DNA of 64,000 bases from 13-2-20CM-68-14 sp051955535 (GTDB taxonomy: Bacteria > Actinomycetota > Thermoleophilia > Gaiellales > Gaiellaceae): NCBI GenBank assembly GCA_051955535.1, contig JBQCGP010000071.1, positions 1 through 64,000 of the forward strand. The letters run 5' to 3'. Of this stretch, positions 24,084 to 32,500 are shown piece after piece; position 1 is the first letter of the stretch, and each line of letters begins with the position of its first letter. The notes beneath the pieces are model-generated. The model ran no database searches, was not told the origin of the DNA, and saw nothing but the letters and a program-made list of their open reading frames with translations. Position numbers and translations under genes: made by a program.

Positions 24084-25160
24084 GTGAAGAAACTCCCTCG
24101 CTGGGCGATCGCGGCCGTGACCGCGACCGTCCTCGTTGGGCTGATCGCCGCCGCTGCGTCGGCGCGCACCAGCTCTCCGGCCAAGCAGGCCGCGTCGATC
24201 AAGGCGTGCGCCCTGCTGCCGGACACCAAGTCGTCGACGCGCTACGTGCTCTTCGACGCTCCGTATCTCAAGGCTGCATTCAAGAAGGCAGGGGTCTCGG
24301 CGCAGGTTTTGAACGCGCTCAACGATCCGCAGAAGCAGGCCTCGCAGGCGCAGCAGTGCCTCGCCAAGGGCGCGAAGGTGATCCTGCTCGACCAGATCAA
24401 CGCGGCGTCGGGCAACGCAATCACCAACAACGCGGTCAAGGCGGGCGCCAAGGTGATCGACTACGACCGCCTCGTGGTCGGCAGCAAGGCTGCTTACTAC
24501 GTCTCGTTCAACAACGTCGGTGTCGGCAAGCTGCAGGGCCACGGGCTCGTGGCGGCCCTGAAAGCGCGGGGCAAGTACTCGTCGCACCCCGTGATCGCTC
24601 AGCTGAACGGCGGCATCACCGACAACAACGCCAAGCTGTTCAAGCAGGGCTATGACTCGGTCCTCAATCCGCTGTTCAGCGCGGGTACGTTCAAGAAGGC
24701 GAACTCGGGTGACCAGTGGACCGACTGGGATCCGATCAAGGGCCGGACGATCTTCGACCAGATGCTTGCGCAGAACGGCAACAAGATCGACGGCGTCCTG
24801 GCAGCGAACGACGGGCTCGCCGGCGCTGTGGTCGCGTCGCTGAAGGCGCACGGCCTCAAGTCGGTCCCGCTGACGGGACAGGACGCGACGCCGACCGGCG
24901 TCCAGTACATCCTCGCCGGCTGGCAGAGCGGCACGGTCTACAAGTCCGTCCGCAAGGAGGCGAACGCAGCTGCCGCAGCCGCGATCGCGATCCTCAAGCA
25001 CAAGAAGGTCCCAGGCGTGAACAACAAGGTCAGCGGCACGAAGTCGATCCTGCTGACTCCCGTCTGGATCACCAAGGCGAACTACAAGCTCCTCTTCAAG
25101 GAGGGTTTCCTGAAGAGAAGCCAGGTCTGCAACGGCCAGTACGCCAAGTTCTGCAAGTAA
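24084..25160 (+). CDS. XylF-like sugar ABC transporter substrate-binding protein
   Basis: 358 residues from the GTG at 24084, placed right behind AAGGAGGAAAA; the frame upstream of it is not preceded by a site. The signal peptide (ATVLVGLIAAAASA) ends without a lipobox Cys. The type I periplasmic-binding fold shows K-V-I-D-Y-D-R-L-V, Y-Y-V-S-F-N-N-V-G-V-G, D-N-N-A-K-L-F-K-Q-G, G-D-Q-W-T-D-W-D-P, K-I-D-G-V-L-A-A-N-D and G-Q-D-A-T. This is the same order as in D-xylose-binding XylF (Peripla_BP_4). D-xylose or a similar pentose is the best guess. It heads the three-gene transporter operon, with an attenuator-like hairpin after it that would keep its level above that of the ATPase and permease. 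Confidence 0.85.
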   Translation: MKKLPRWAIAAVTATVLVGLIAAAASARTSSPAKQAASIKACALLPDTKSSTRYVLFDAPYLKAAFKKAGVSAQVLNALNDPQKQASQAQQCLAKGAKVILLDQINAASGNAITNNAVKAGAKVIDYDRLVVGSKAAYYVSFNNVGVGKLQGHGLVAALKARGKYSSHPVIAQLNGGITDNNAKLFKQGYDSVLNPLFSAGTFKKANSGDQWTDWDPIKGRTIFDQMLAQNGNKIDGVLAANDGLAGAVVASLKAHGLKSVPLTGQDATPTGVQYILAGWQSGTVYKSVRKEANAAAAAAIAILKHKKVPGVNNKVSGTKSILLTPVWITKANYKLLFKEGFLKRSQVCNGQYAKFCK

Positions 25161-25172
25161 GCACCGAATAGA

Positions 25173-25198
25173 CGGGGGCGCTCACCTGAGCGCCCCCG
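25173..25198 (+). terminator. Attenuator-like hairpin between binding protein and ATPase genes
   Basis: CGGGGGCGCTCA and TGAGCGCCCCCG are perfect complements separated by two bases; the tip will open into a small loop. A GTGTT stretch rather than a T tract follows, so partial termination is more likely than full. Such mid-operon hairpins usually set high binding-protein to membrane-component ratios. Confidence 0.6.
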
Positions 25199-25220
25199 CC
25201 GTGTTACAAAACCCACCTCT

Positions 25221-25985
25221 GTGAACGCCGCAGCACCTCCAACGCTGGAGCTCCGTGACATCTCGAAGAGCTTCGGCTCGGTCCAGGCGCTGCAGGATGT
25301 CGAGTTCGAGGTCCGCGCAGGCGAGGTGATGGCACTGGTCGGCGACAACGGCGCCGGCAAGTCGACCCTGATCAAGTGCGTCGCCGGAATCTACTCGATC
25401 GACAGCGGCGAGATCCTGTTCGACGGGAAGCCGGTGACGATCCACGGCCCCAAAGACGCCGCCAAGCTGGGAATCGAGGTTGTCTACCAGGATCTCGCGC
25501 TCTGCGACAACCTCGACGTCGTTCAGAACATGTACCTCGGGCGCGAGGTCCACGATCCGCTTTTCCGCCTGAACGAGGCGCCGATGGAACAGCGCACGAC
25601 CGAGACACTGCAGTCGCTCTCGGTCACGACGATCAGGTCCGTTCGGCAGGCCGTTGCGACGCTCTCCGGCGGTCAGCGCCAGTCGGTCGCGGTCGCCCGA
25701 GCGGTGCTGTGGAACAACCGCGTCGTCTTCCTCGACGAGCCGACCGCCGCGCTCGGAGTCGCGCAGACCAGGCAGGTGCTCGACCTCGTCAAGCGCCTCG
25801 GTGCGCAAGGGCTCGCCGTGGTCATCGTCTCCCACAACCTCACAGACGTCTTCGAGGTCGCTGACCGGATCACGGTCCTGCGGCTTGGAAAGAACGTCGG
25901 CGTCTACGACCGGGCGTCGACGAACGAGCAGGAGATCGTTCAGGCGATCACCTTCGGCGCGGCAGCGGGGAAGACGGCCGCATGA
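25221..25985 (+). CDS. Sugar ABC transporter ATPase (single-domain, XylG-like)
   Basis: 254 residues with one nucleotide-binding domain: Walker A GDNGAGKST (about 43-51), Q-loop V-V-Y-Q-D-L-A-L, signature LSGGQRQSVAVARA, Walker B VVFLDEP, H-loop I-V-S-H-N-L. Classic XylG/RbsA proteins have two such domains in about 500 residues; this one has a single copy, as in many actinobacterial and Thermoleophilia xylose-type systems, and would work as a homodimer. The GTG start has no strong ribosome site. The 3' end overlaps the permease gene by four bases. Confidence 0.88.
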   Translation: MNAAAPPTLELRDISKSFGSVQALQDVEFEVRAGEVMALVGDNGAGKSTLIKCVAGIYSIDSGEILFDGKPVTIHGPKDAAKLGIEVVYQDLALCDNLDVVQNMYLGREVHDPLFRLNEAPMEQRTTETLQSLSVTTIRSVRQAVATLSGGQRQSVAVARAVLWNNRVVFLDEPTAALGVAQTRQVLDLVKRLGAQGLAVVIVSHNLTDVFEVADRITVLRLGKNVGVYDRASTNEQEIVQAITFGAAAGKTAA

Positions 25986-27214
25986 GCTCGGCCGCGCCGG
26001 CAGAGATCCAGGCAGCAGCCGGGGACCAGGACAGTCTCGTCGCGATCGTCCGGAGCCGCTGGGAGGCGCTGAAGGCGGGCGACGTCGGCAGCCTGCCGGT
26101 GCTGGTCGGGATCGTCGCGATCACGATCTTTTTCACCTCGAAGTCGAGCATCTTCTTCAGCGCGGTCAACTTCACGAACCTGATTCAGCAGATGGCGGGG
26201 ACGACGGTGATCGCCATCGGCGTCGTCTTCGTGCTGCTGATCGGGGAGATCGACCTCTCGGTCGCGTACGTCAGCGGCCTCGCCAGCGTCGTCGTTGCAG
26301 AGGCACAGCTTCCCAATTCGAGTCACGACTATCCGGCGCTTGTCGCGATCGGGCTGGCAATCCTGACCGGCATCGTCTACGGCGCGGTCCAGGGGTCGAT
26401 CATCGCCTTCATCGGAGTGCCTTCGTTCGTGGTGACGCTGGCCGGACTGCTGATCGCGCAGGGACTGATCATCAAGATCATCTCCGCCCAGGGTCAGATC
26501 TTGATCCAGGACCAGTGGATCAACGACGTCGCCAACTACGTGCTGACGAAGAACGCGGGCTGGGTCATCGCGATCGTCTTCACGGTGGGCCTGGCGATCG
26601 GATCGTTCGGAACCTATTTCAGCCGCCTCAGAGCCGGGCTCCCGACCGGCAACCTGATCATCACGACCGCCCGGGTCGTCTTCTACGGGGGCCTCGCCTT
26701 CGCCGCCGTGGCCGTCTGCAATCACTCGCGGGGCGTGCCGCTGGTGGGCCTGATCCTCCTCGCAGTCGTCGTGGCGGCGTCGTACGTCGCGAGCCGCACG
26801 ACTTTCGGCCGCCATGTCTACGCCGTTGGGGGTAACGCCGAAGCCGCTCGCCGGGCCGGAATCAACGTCAAGATGATCCGGATCACCTGCTTCGCCATCT
26901 CCGGTGCCCTGGCCGGACTCGGCGGCATTATCTTCGCCTCGCGTTTGAACGGCGTCGATCAGACGTTCGGTGGCGGCACACTCCTGCTCGACGCCATCTC
27001 CGCGGCCGTGATCGGCGGCGTCAGCCTCTTCGGCGGCCGCGGCCGGGTAAGCGGCGCGCTCTTCGGCGGCTTGATCATCGGCATGATCAGCAACGGGACA
27101 GACCTCGTCGGGTACGCGGACTGGGTCAAGTACGTCACCACCGGCGTAATTCTTCTCGCCGCGGTCACGCTCGACACGGTTTCCCGACGGCGGCAGGCCG
27201 CCGCCGGCGTCTAG
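25982..27214 (+). CDS. Sugar ABC transporter permease (XylH-like)
   Basis: 410 residues, about ten membrane helices, branched-chain-type (BPD_transp_2) fold. Typical segments are G-V-V-F-V-L-L-I-G-E-I-D-L-S-V (the conserved G-x-I-D-L-S), G-V-P-S-F-V-V-T-L-A-G, and G-G-N-A-E-A-A-R-R-A-G-I-N in the cytoplasmic coupling loop followed by the conserved GGxSLFGGRG-like turn. The length and the extra N-terminal and mid-protein loops resemble XylH more than RbsC. ATGA overlap with the ATPase gene. The stop overlaps the convergent SIS gene by four bases, with no terminator between. Confidence 0.9.
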   Translation: MSSAAPAEIQAAAGDQDSLVAIVRSRWEALKAGDVGSLPVLVGIVAITIFFTSKSSIFFSAVNFTNLIQQMAGTTVIAIGVVFVLLIGEIDLSVAYVSGLASVVVAEAQLPNSSHDYPALVAIGLAILTGIVYGAVQGSIIAFIGVPSFVVTLAGLLIAQGLIIKIISAQGQILIQDQWINDVANYVLTKNAGWVIAIVFTVGLAIGSFGTYFSRLRAGLPTGNLIITTARVVFYGGLAFAAVAVCNHSRGVPLVGLILLAVVVAASYVASRTTFGRHVYAVGGNAEAARRAGINVKMIRITCFAISGALAGLGGIIFASRLNGVDQTFGGGTLLLDAISAAVIGGVSLFGGRGRVSGALFGGLIIGMISNGTDLVGYADWVKYVTTGVILLAAVTLDTVSRRRQAAAGV

Positions 27215-28296
27215 CGCGCGATCGTGACCTTGCTCAGGCCTTCGGGCCGGTCGGGGTCGAGCCCTTTCGCCTGAGCGAGCGCCCCGGCGAACAGCTGGCC
27301 AGGCACGACCGAGAGCAGAGGAGCGAGAAGCGGCGAGGGTGCCTCGGGCACCGTGAGGAGGTACTGCGCCACACCGATCTCGCCTGCCGCGCTGCCGCTT
27401 GCGACCACGGTCGCTCCGGCCGCGCGGACCCGGCTCGCGCCCTCGATGACGGCGGGGAGGCTCTCGTCGTTCGATGCGATCGTCCAGACCGGGAAGAGAG
27501 AATCGAGAGCGGCGACCGGGCCGTGCGCGAGGTCTGTCGCGGTCAGCGGCTCGGCCGCGATCCGGCAGGTCTCCGTCAGCTTCAGCGCCACCTCCCGCGC
27601 GGTTGCGAACTCGAGGCCGCGACCGATCACGTACATCCTGCCGACATACGCAAAAGAAGTCGCAATCGGCCGCGCAACGGCCTCGAGCCGGGTGAGGGAA
27701 GTGGAGATCAGGTCCGCGGTGTGTCGGAGGTCATCGGCAACCTCGGGGCCCCGCCCGGCGATCCCTCCCGCAAGGAGCGCGAGGGCCGCGAGCTGGTTCA
27801 GGTAGGTCTTAGTCGCCGCTACGGCGTTCTCGGGACCAGCTGCCAGCGGCAGGGTGGCGTCGGCGGCCTCTCCCAGCTCGGCCGCGGTCTCGTTCGTGAC
27901 GGCAACGGTGAAGGCGCCGAGCTCCCGCGCCCTCCGCACGTACTCGACGACGTCGGGGGTCCTGCCGGACTGCGAGAGCGCAACCACGACCGAAGCCGAG
28001 AAATCCAACTCCGCGCCGTAGTAGACGCTGAGCGAGATCGAGTCGCGCGTGGCGGTCATGCGCGGCATGAGACCGAAGGCGTAGACGCCGTAGGTCGCGG
28101 CGTTGTCGGACGAACCGTGACCGACGAGCCGGATCAGCGAAGGGCGGCGGCCGGCGATCGTCCGTGCGATCTCACCGTATTCCGCCTCGTGGTCGAGCAG
28201 GCGGCGGAGGGCCTCCGGCTGCTCCCGGATCTCGGCGAAGAAGAGCTCGCCCGGGCGATCCGCGGGCGCTGTCGAGGCGGCGTTAGGCAACGACAC
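27211..28296 (-). CDS. SIS-domain glucosamine-6-phosphate deaminase/isomerase-like protein
   Basis: 361 residues with two SIS domains, as in the isomerase half of GlmS. The first has L-I-R-L-V-G-H-G-S-S-D-N-A (sugar-phosphate loop) and V-V-A-L-S-Q-S-G-R-T-P-D; the second has Y-V-I-G-R-G-L-E-F-A-T-A-R-E and A-H-G-P-V-A. The C-terminus retains the K-G-L-D-P-D-R-P-E-G-L-S-K-V-T tail of the GlmS type. There is no N-terminal glutaminase domain. Encoded after nagA, it most likely converts glucosamine-6-phosphate to fructose-6-phosphate plus ammonia (NagB-II role), closing the amino-sugar catabolic route. It overlaps nagA by 14 bases. Confidence 0.85.
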   Translation of the reverse strand: MSLPNAASTAPADRPGELFFAEIREQPEALRRLLDHEAEYGEIARTIAGRRPSLIRLVGHGSSDNAATYGVYAFGLMPRMTATRDSISLSVYYGAELDFSASVVVALSQSGRTPDVVEYVRRARELGAFTVAVTNETAAELGEAADATLPLAAGPENAVAATKTYLNQLAALALLAGGIAGRGPEVADDLRHTADLISTSLTRLEAVARPIATSFAYVGRMYVIGRGLEFATAREVALKLTETCRIAAEPLTATDLAHGPVAALDSLFPVWTIASNDESLPAVIEGASRVRAAGATVVASGSAAGEIGVAQYLLTVPEAPSPLLAPLLSVVPGQLFAGALAQAKGLDPDRPEGLSKVTIAR

Positions 28297-29380
28297 GGGC
28301 TTCTCCGCCGATCAGGACGCGTTCGATCTCGAGGTTGTCGTCGAGGACGAGCAGGTCGGCCGGCAGCCCGACATCCAGCCAGCCGGCGATCCGCTCCGAG
28401 ATCACGCCCGCCGGGACCGCAGTGGCCGCGGTGAGGGCATCCTCGAGCGGCGCCCCGAGCTCGTGGAGGTTCCGAACCGCCTCGATCATCGTCAGCAGAG
28501 AGCCGGCGAGCACGCCGTCGGGCCCACGGGCGACGCCGTCCCGAACGGAGACCTCGAAGCCGCCGAGGCTCGACGTGCCTTCGCTTCCGGTGACGCCGGC
28601 ACTCGAGATCGCGTCCGTCACAAGGGCGACTCGCCCGGCAGCGGCACGCCAGACGACCTTCGCCGTCTCGTCCGCGAGATGGATGCCGTCGACGATCACC
28701 TGGACGACGACGTCCTCCCGCGCGAGCGCCGCTCCCACAAGCCCCGGGTCGCGGTGACGCAGGGGCCGCATGGCGTTGAAGAGATGGGTGACCGTCCGGA
28801 TCCCGCGGTCGAAGGCCCAGTCTCCCTCCGCAGCGCTTGCGTCCGTGTGCCCGGCCGAGACGGTGATGCCCTGGAGGTGAAGGAGGTCGACGAGCTCCTC
28901 GGCGCCGGGGAGCTCGGGCGCGAGCGTCACGAGCCGGACCGGGCCGGCTTCGATCAGGCGTCGCAGCAGGTCCGGGTCGGGATCGCGCCGGTAGGCGGGT
29001 GGGTGGGTGCCGAGCCTCGCAGGAGACAGGAACGGGCCTTCGAGATGGACCCCCAGGATCCGTGGCCCGTCGCGTGCGACCGGAAGCTCGCTCAAAGCGG
29101 TGAGGATCTGCTCCTCAGGCGCGGTGATGAACGTCGGGAGGTAGGCCGTCACGCCGGTCTCGAGCAGGGCGTCTCCCGCCCGGCGAAAGCCGTCCGCGTC
29201 GGCCTCGAGTAGGTCGACACCGCCGAATCCGTTCACCTGCAGGTCGACGAACCCTGGCGTGGCGATTCCGCGCCCGTTCGTCGACGCGAGCCCGTACGCG
29301 GTCACGACTCCGTCGGCAACCTCGACGTCACCTGGGATAAGCCGGTTCCCGACGAGCGCAGCCTCGACCCCAAGCCTCAT
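28283..29380 (-). CDS. nagA: N-acetylglucosamine-6-phosphate deacetylase
   Basis: 365 residues, amidohydrolase superfamily. The N-terminal metal region is D-L-Q-V-N-G-F-G-G (the Q-x-N form seen in E. coli NagA rather than H-x-H). The metal Glu is in G-V-H-L-E-G-P-F, and the two His are in S-A-G-H-T-D-A and V-T-H-L-F-N-A-M. The substrate His is in V-D-G-I-H-L, and the catalytic Asp is in L-V-T-D-A-I. It removes acetate from GlcNAc-6-phosphate in the cytoplasm. Middle gene of the murQ-nagA-SIS operon: four-base overlap with murQ, 14-base overlap with the SIS gene. Confidence 0.93.
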   Translation of the reverse strand: MRLGVEAALVGNRLIPGDVEVADGVVTAYGLASTNGRGIATPGFVDLQVNGFGGVDLLEADADGFRRAGDALLETGVTAYLPTFITAPEEQILTALSELPVARDGPRILGVHLEGPFLSPARLGTHPPAYRRDPDPDLLRRLIEAGPVRLVTLAPELPGAEELVDLLHLQGITVSAGHTDASAAEGDWAFDRGIRTVTHLFNAMRPLRHRDPGLVGAALAREDVVVQVIVDGIHLADETAKVVWRAAAGRVALVTDAISSAGVTGSEGTSSLGGFEVSVRDGVARGPDGVLAGSLLTMIEAVRNLHELGAPLEDALTAATAVPAGVISERIAGWLDVGLPADLLVLDDNLEIERVLIGGEARVVA

Positions 29381-30294
29381 CGGAGCGCTCTCCGGACGTT
29401 TCCCCCCGCTCGTTCCAATCGCTCGCGAGCGGTCTCCGCATCGACGTCGCCAAGCAGCGAGACGATCGCGACCTTCGCATCACCTCCCGCCGCGGCAAGC
29501 GCGGCGTCGGCGGCATCGTCGCCCGCGCCGGTGGCGAGGCTCACGGCCCGGCGGGCGCGCACCCTGAGCTTCTCGTTCGTGGACGCCACGTCGACCATCA
29601 GGTCGCCGTAGGTCTTTCCCAGGCGAATCATCGAGAGGGTGGAGATCGAGTTCAGCACAAGCTTCTGCGCCGTCCCCGCCTTGAGGCGCGTCGACCCTGC
29701 CACGACCTCGGGGCCCACGACGACCGAGACCTCGTGCTCGGCGATGCGCGCGAGCTCGGAGTCCGGGACAGACACGAGGCAGACGGTCAAGGCTCCGGCG
29801 GCTGCGGCTGCCCGGAGCGCCCCGACCACGAACGGCGTCCGTCCACTGGCGCTGACGGCGACGACTGCGTCGTCCCCTGCGATACCGAGAGCTCGCACCG
29901 AGCCCGCGCCGGCCTCCGCATCGTCCTCGGCAGCGTCGCGCTCGGCCGCCGAGCCGAGCGACGCGCCGGCGACGATCGCGGTCACCTGCCCGGGCTCGGT
30001 GGAAAAGGTCGATTCGCACTCGTCGGCATCGAGGGCGGCGAGTCGGCCCGAGGTTCCGGCTCCTACGTAGACGAGGCGGCCGCCACCACGAAGCTTCGCG
30101 ACGATCGCGTCGATCGCGGTCGCGAGCTCGTCCCCGGCGGCCGCCACGGCCGTGGGGACGATGGCGTCTTCGCGGTTGACGAGCCGGACCAGGTCCCGTG
30201 TCGACAGATCGTCGTAATCGGCGTCCTGGCTCAGTCGGCTCTCGGTAACGAGCTCGTCGAGGCCGAGTTCGTCGGTCTGCTCGCCGCGGCCCAT
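29377..30294 (-). CDS. murQ: N-acetylmuramic acid 6-phosphate etherase
   Basis: 305 residues, SIS fold. The hallmark Y-V-G-A-G-T-S-G-R-L-A-A-L-D-A and E-C-E-S-T-F segments near residues 75-100 and the G-S-T-R-L-K-A-G-T-A-Q-K motif near 205 are clear MurQ signatures. The N-terminal L-D-x-L-V-T-E-S-R is also typical. It cleaves the lactyl ether of MurNAc-6-phosphate to GlcNAc-6-phosphate, feeding nagA directly downstream. No MurNAc or anhydroMurNAc kinase is in the window. ATG 30294 stands six bases behind a TAGACT box, so the mRNA is probably leaderless. Confidence 0.93.
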   Translation of the reverse strand: MGRGEQTDELGLDELVTESRLSQDADYDDLSTRDLVRLVNREDAIVPTAVAAAGDELATAIDAIVAKLRGGGRLVYVGAGTSGRLAALDADECESTFSTEPGQVTAIVAGASLGSAAERDAAEDDAEAGAGSVRALGIAGDDAVVAVSASGRTPFVVGALRAAAAAGALTVCLVSVPDSELARIAEHEVSVVVGPEVVAGSTRLKAGTAQKLVLNSISTLSMIRLGKTYGDLMVDVASTNEKLRVRARRAVSLATGAGDDAADAALAAAGGDAKVAIVSLLGDVDAETARERLERAGGNVRRALR

Positions 30295-30300
30295 GGGCGC

Positions 30301-30337
30301 AGTCTAAGCGGGTGGAAGAGCAGTGGTCAATACCATT
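30301..30337 (-). promoter_or_regulatory. murQ promoter with DasR-like operator
   Basis: On the reverse strand TTGACC (30330-30325), an 18-base spacer and TAGACT (30306-30301) end six bases before the murQ ATG. The palindrome TGGTCAATACCA (30324-30335), within AG-N12-TT, matches the TGGTCTAGACCA consensus of DasR/NagR-type GntR regulators at 9 of 12 positions, including both TGGT/ACCA arms, and covers the -35 box. Confidence 0.7.
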
Positions 30338-30361
30338 TCACGGTTTCGTCACTTTTTGGTC

Positions 30362-30391
30362 TTGTCTTTCGCCGGTCCGGTCTCGTATGCT
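30362..30391 (+). promoter_or_regulatory. Promoter of the ABC ATPase-gntR operon
   Basis: TTGTCT (30362-30367), 18-base spacer, TATGCT (30386-30391), then seven bases to ATG 30399. With no room for a ribosome site, a leaderless transcript is implied. The DasR-like palindrome lies 26-37 bases upstream of the -35 element and could affect both divergent promoters. Confidence 0.55.
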
Positions 30392-30398
30392 GCGCGCC

Positions 30399-31592
30399 AT
30401 GGCCGGGATCCTGCTCGAGCACGTGACGAAGGTCTTTCAGGGAGGAGTGGTCGCGGTCGACGACGTTTCGCTTCGCATCGCGGACGGCGAGTTCATGGTC
30501 CTGGTCGGCCCTTCCGGGTGCGGTAAGTCGACGTTGCTTCGCATGATCGCCGGGCTCGAAGAGGTCAGCCACGGCTGCATCTCGATCGGCGAGCGTGACG
30601 TCACCGACCTCGCCCCTCGCGACCGCGACGTGGCGATGGTCTTCCAGAGCTACGCGCTCTACCCGCACATGAGCGTTCGCCAGAACATCGCCTACGGGCT
30701 GAAGGTACGTAGGACCGACAAGAAGGAGATCGAGCGCCGAGTAGGCGAGGTGGCGGCGATGCTCGGCCTCGAAGAGTTGCTCGACCGTCGCCCCGCACAT
30801 CTCTCCGGCGGCCAGCGGCAGCGCGTCGCCATGGGTCGCGCGATCGTCCGCGAGCCGAAGGCGTTTCTGATGGACGAGCCGCTCTCGAACCTCGACGCAA
30901 AGCTTCGCGTGGGCATGCGCGCGTCGCTGGCGCAGCTTCACGCCCGCCTCGGCGCGACCACGATCTACGTCACCCACGATCAGACCGAGGCGATGACGCT
31001 CGGCGAACGAGTCGCCGTCATGAGCGAGGGACGCGTGCTGCAGGTGGACTCCCCGCAGCGCCTCTATCGCGAGCCTGCCGATCTCTTCGTCGCGGGGTTC
31101 ATCGGTACGCCGGCAATGAATCTCGTGGAGGCTTCGCTGCAAGGAAACGAAGTCAGCTTCGGCCAGTTCCAGATCCCCCTCGCGCCCGGGCGCCTTCCGC
31201 CCGGCCGCGCCGGCAGTCAAGTGATCCTCGGGATCAGGCCGGAGAGCTTCACCGCGGCTTCGGCCGGGGGGCAAACGATCGAGATCACGCCGGCCGTGGT
31301 CGAGGAGCTCGGCTCGGATTTGCTCGTCTTCTTCCCGGTCGAAGCGCCGCGGGTGGCGTCAGAAGCGGCTCGGCAAGCCGAAGACGAGACCCTCCTCCCC
31401 GCTGACCAAGCCCTCTTCGGCGCCCGTCTCGACCCGCGGATCGAGGCGCAGGTCGGCCGGCCCCTGCAGGTTGCGGTCGACGCCACGCAGTTCCATTTCT
31501 TCGATCCCGAGAGCGGCGCGAGCTTGTTGGCAGCCGAGCACGACCCAGCGACCAACACCATCCTCGACCCGCTCGCTCCGGTCGGCACGTGA
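30399..31592 (+). CDS. MsiK/UgpC-type ABC transporter ATPase
   Basis: 397 residues from ATG 30399, matching the conserved N-terminus of the family (MAGILLEHVTKVF); upstream codons belong to the promoter region. Walker A GPSGCGKST, Q-loop V-F-Q-S-Y-A-L-Y-P, signature LSGGQRQRVAMGRA, Walker B FLMDEPLSNLDA and H-loop Y-V-T-H-D-Q-T-E are all intact. A C-terminal TOBE/OB domain (about 235-395) resembles the MalK/UgpC/MsiK group of carbohydrate importers. The TOBE region carries an extra Glu/Ala-rich insertion (E-A-A-R-Q-A-E-D-E-T). It probably energises the two permeases encoded 2 kb downstream; the gntR gene follows with a GTGA overlap. Confidence 0.9.
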   Translation: MAGILLEHVTKVFQGGVVAVDDVSLRIADGEFMVLVGPSGCGKSTLLRMIAGLEEVSHGCISIGERDVTDLAPRDRDVAMVFQSYALYPHMSVRQNIAYGLKVRRTDKKEIERRVGEVAAMLGLEELLDRRPAHLSGGQRQRVAMGRAIVREPKAFLMDEPLSNLDAKLRVGMRASLAQLHARLGATTIYVTHDQTEAMTLGERVAVMSEGRVLQVDSPQRLYREPADLFVAGFIGTPAMNLVEASLQGNEVSFGQFQIPLAPGRLPPGRAGSQVILGIRPESFTAASAGGQTIEITPAVVEELGSDLLVFFPVEAPRVASEAARQAEDETLLPADQALFGARLDPRIEAQVGRPLQVAVDATQFHFFDPESGASLLAAEHDPATNTILDPLAPVGT

Positions 31593-32338
31593 CCAAGCAG
31601 CGCGAGACCCGCGAGCAAGTTCTCGCCCTGATCGAGGACCTCGAGATGGGCGCCGCGATTCCATCTGAGCGCCAGCTGAGCGCTGATCTCGGCGTGTCCC
31701 GGCTGACCGTTCGCGCCGCGCTCGACGACCTTGTCCGCGACGGCCATCTCGTGCGGCGCCGCGGCTCGGGAACGTTCGTCAGCGAGCCGAAGATCGCGCA
31801 GGAGCTGACCATGACCTCGTTCACCGAGGACATGCGCCGCCGTGGGATGAAACCGGCGAGCAAGACGCTCAGCCTTGACGTCGTGCCCGCCGGAGCTCAA
31901 CTCGGCCGCTTTCTACACGTGTCGCCGTCGGAGCCCGTGGTCGTGGTGAGGCGCCTGCGCCTGGCCGACCGAGAGACGATGGCGATCGAGACCCTTCACG
32001 TCCGCGAGGCGCTCGTTCCCGGCCTGACAGGCGATGAGCTCGAGAATCACTCCTTCTACGAGCTGCTTCGCGAACGCTACGGAACCGTGATCGCAGGCGG
32101 TGTGCAGACGATCGAGCCGACGGTCACGAACGCCGAGGAATCCGAGGCGCTCGGCGTACCGCTGCACTCACCGGCGTTCCAGTTCGAGCGCTTCACACGC
32201 GACGGCGAGGGGAACGTGGTCGAGTTCGTGCACTCGATCTACCGCGGCGACCGCTACCGGATCGTCACGGACCTGAGCACACAGCCGGAGGCCCACGATG
32301 GCCGTGCACCGCGACTCGTCGGCCGCAACGGTCTCTGA
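31589..32338 (+). CDS. GntR/HutC-family regulator (DasR/NagR-like)
   Basis: 249 residues. The N-terminal winged helix has I-P-S-E-R-Q-L-S-A-D-L-G-V-S-R-L-T-V-R-A-A-L and the wing G-S-G-T-F-V. The C-terminal UTRA (chorismate-lyase-like) ligand domain has F-T-E-D-M-R-R-R-G-M-K-P, V-V-V-V-R-R-L-R-L-A, I-E-T-L-H-V and F-V-H-S-I-Y-R-G-D-R-Y-R, as in NagR/DasR, which bind glucosamine-6-phosphate or GlcNAc-6-phosphate. The start GTG overlaps the ATPase stop. With DasR-like palindromes at murQ and at the binding-protein promoter, it is the obvious local regulator of amino-sugar uptake and breakdown. Confidence 0.9.
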   Translation: MTKQRETREQVLALIEDLEMGAAIPSERQLSADLGVSRLTVRAALDDLVRDGHLVRRRGSGTFVSEPKIAQELTMTSFTEDMRRRGMKPASKTLSLDVVPAGAQLGRFLHVSPSEPVVVVRRLRLADRETMAIETLHVREALVPGLTGDELENHSFYELLRERYGTVIAGGVQTIEPTVTNAEESEALGVPLHSPAFQFERFTRDGEGNVVEFVHSIYRGDRYRIVTDLSTQPEAHDGRAPRLVGRNGL

Positions 32339-32353
32339 ACTCCCACTGCCAAG

Positions 32354-32419
32354 TGGTCTTGACATCCTCGTGATTGGTATGAGAGAGTCCAGAACCGTGG
32401 CGAAGTGGTATGTACCAGT
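32354..32419 (+). promoter_or_regulatory. Promoter and two DasR-like operators before the binding-protein gene
   Basis: A near-palindrome TGGTCTTGACAT (32354-32365) overlaps a consensus -35 TTGACA (32359-32364). A second, better palindrome TGGTATGTACCA (32406-32417), within AG-N12-GT, lies 52 bases further, about five helical turns. A TATGAG box (32378-32383) is the nearest -10 candidate, although its spacer of 13 bases is short. The rest of 32339-32500 holds no gene; a G-rich site (32491-32495) precedes ATG 32501. Confidence 0.6.
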
Positions 32420-32500
32420 ATCCCGGCCGCCCCACGCGGCTTCTGCTCAGCCACAGTGGAGCAGCGTGCGTGAGCGGTCCACCAACCTTTGGGGGATCGT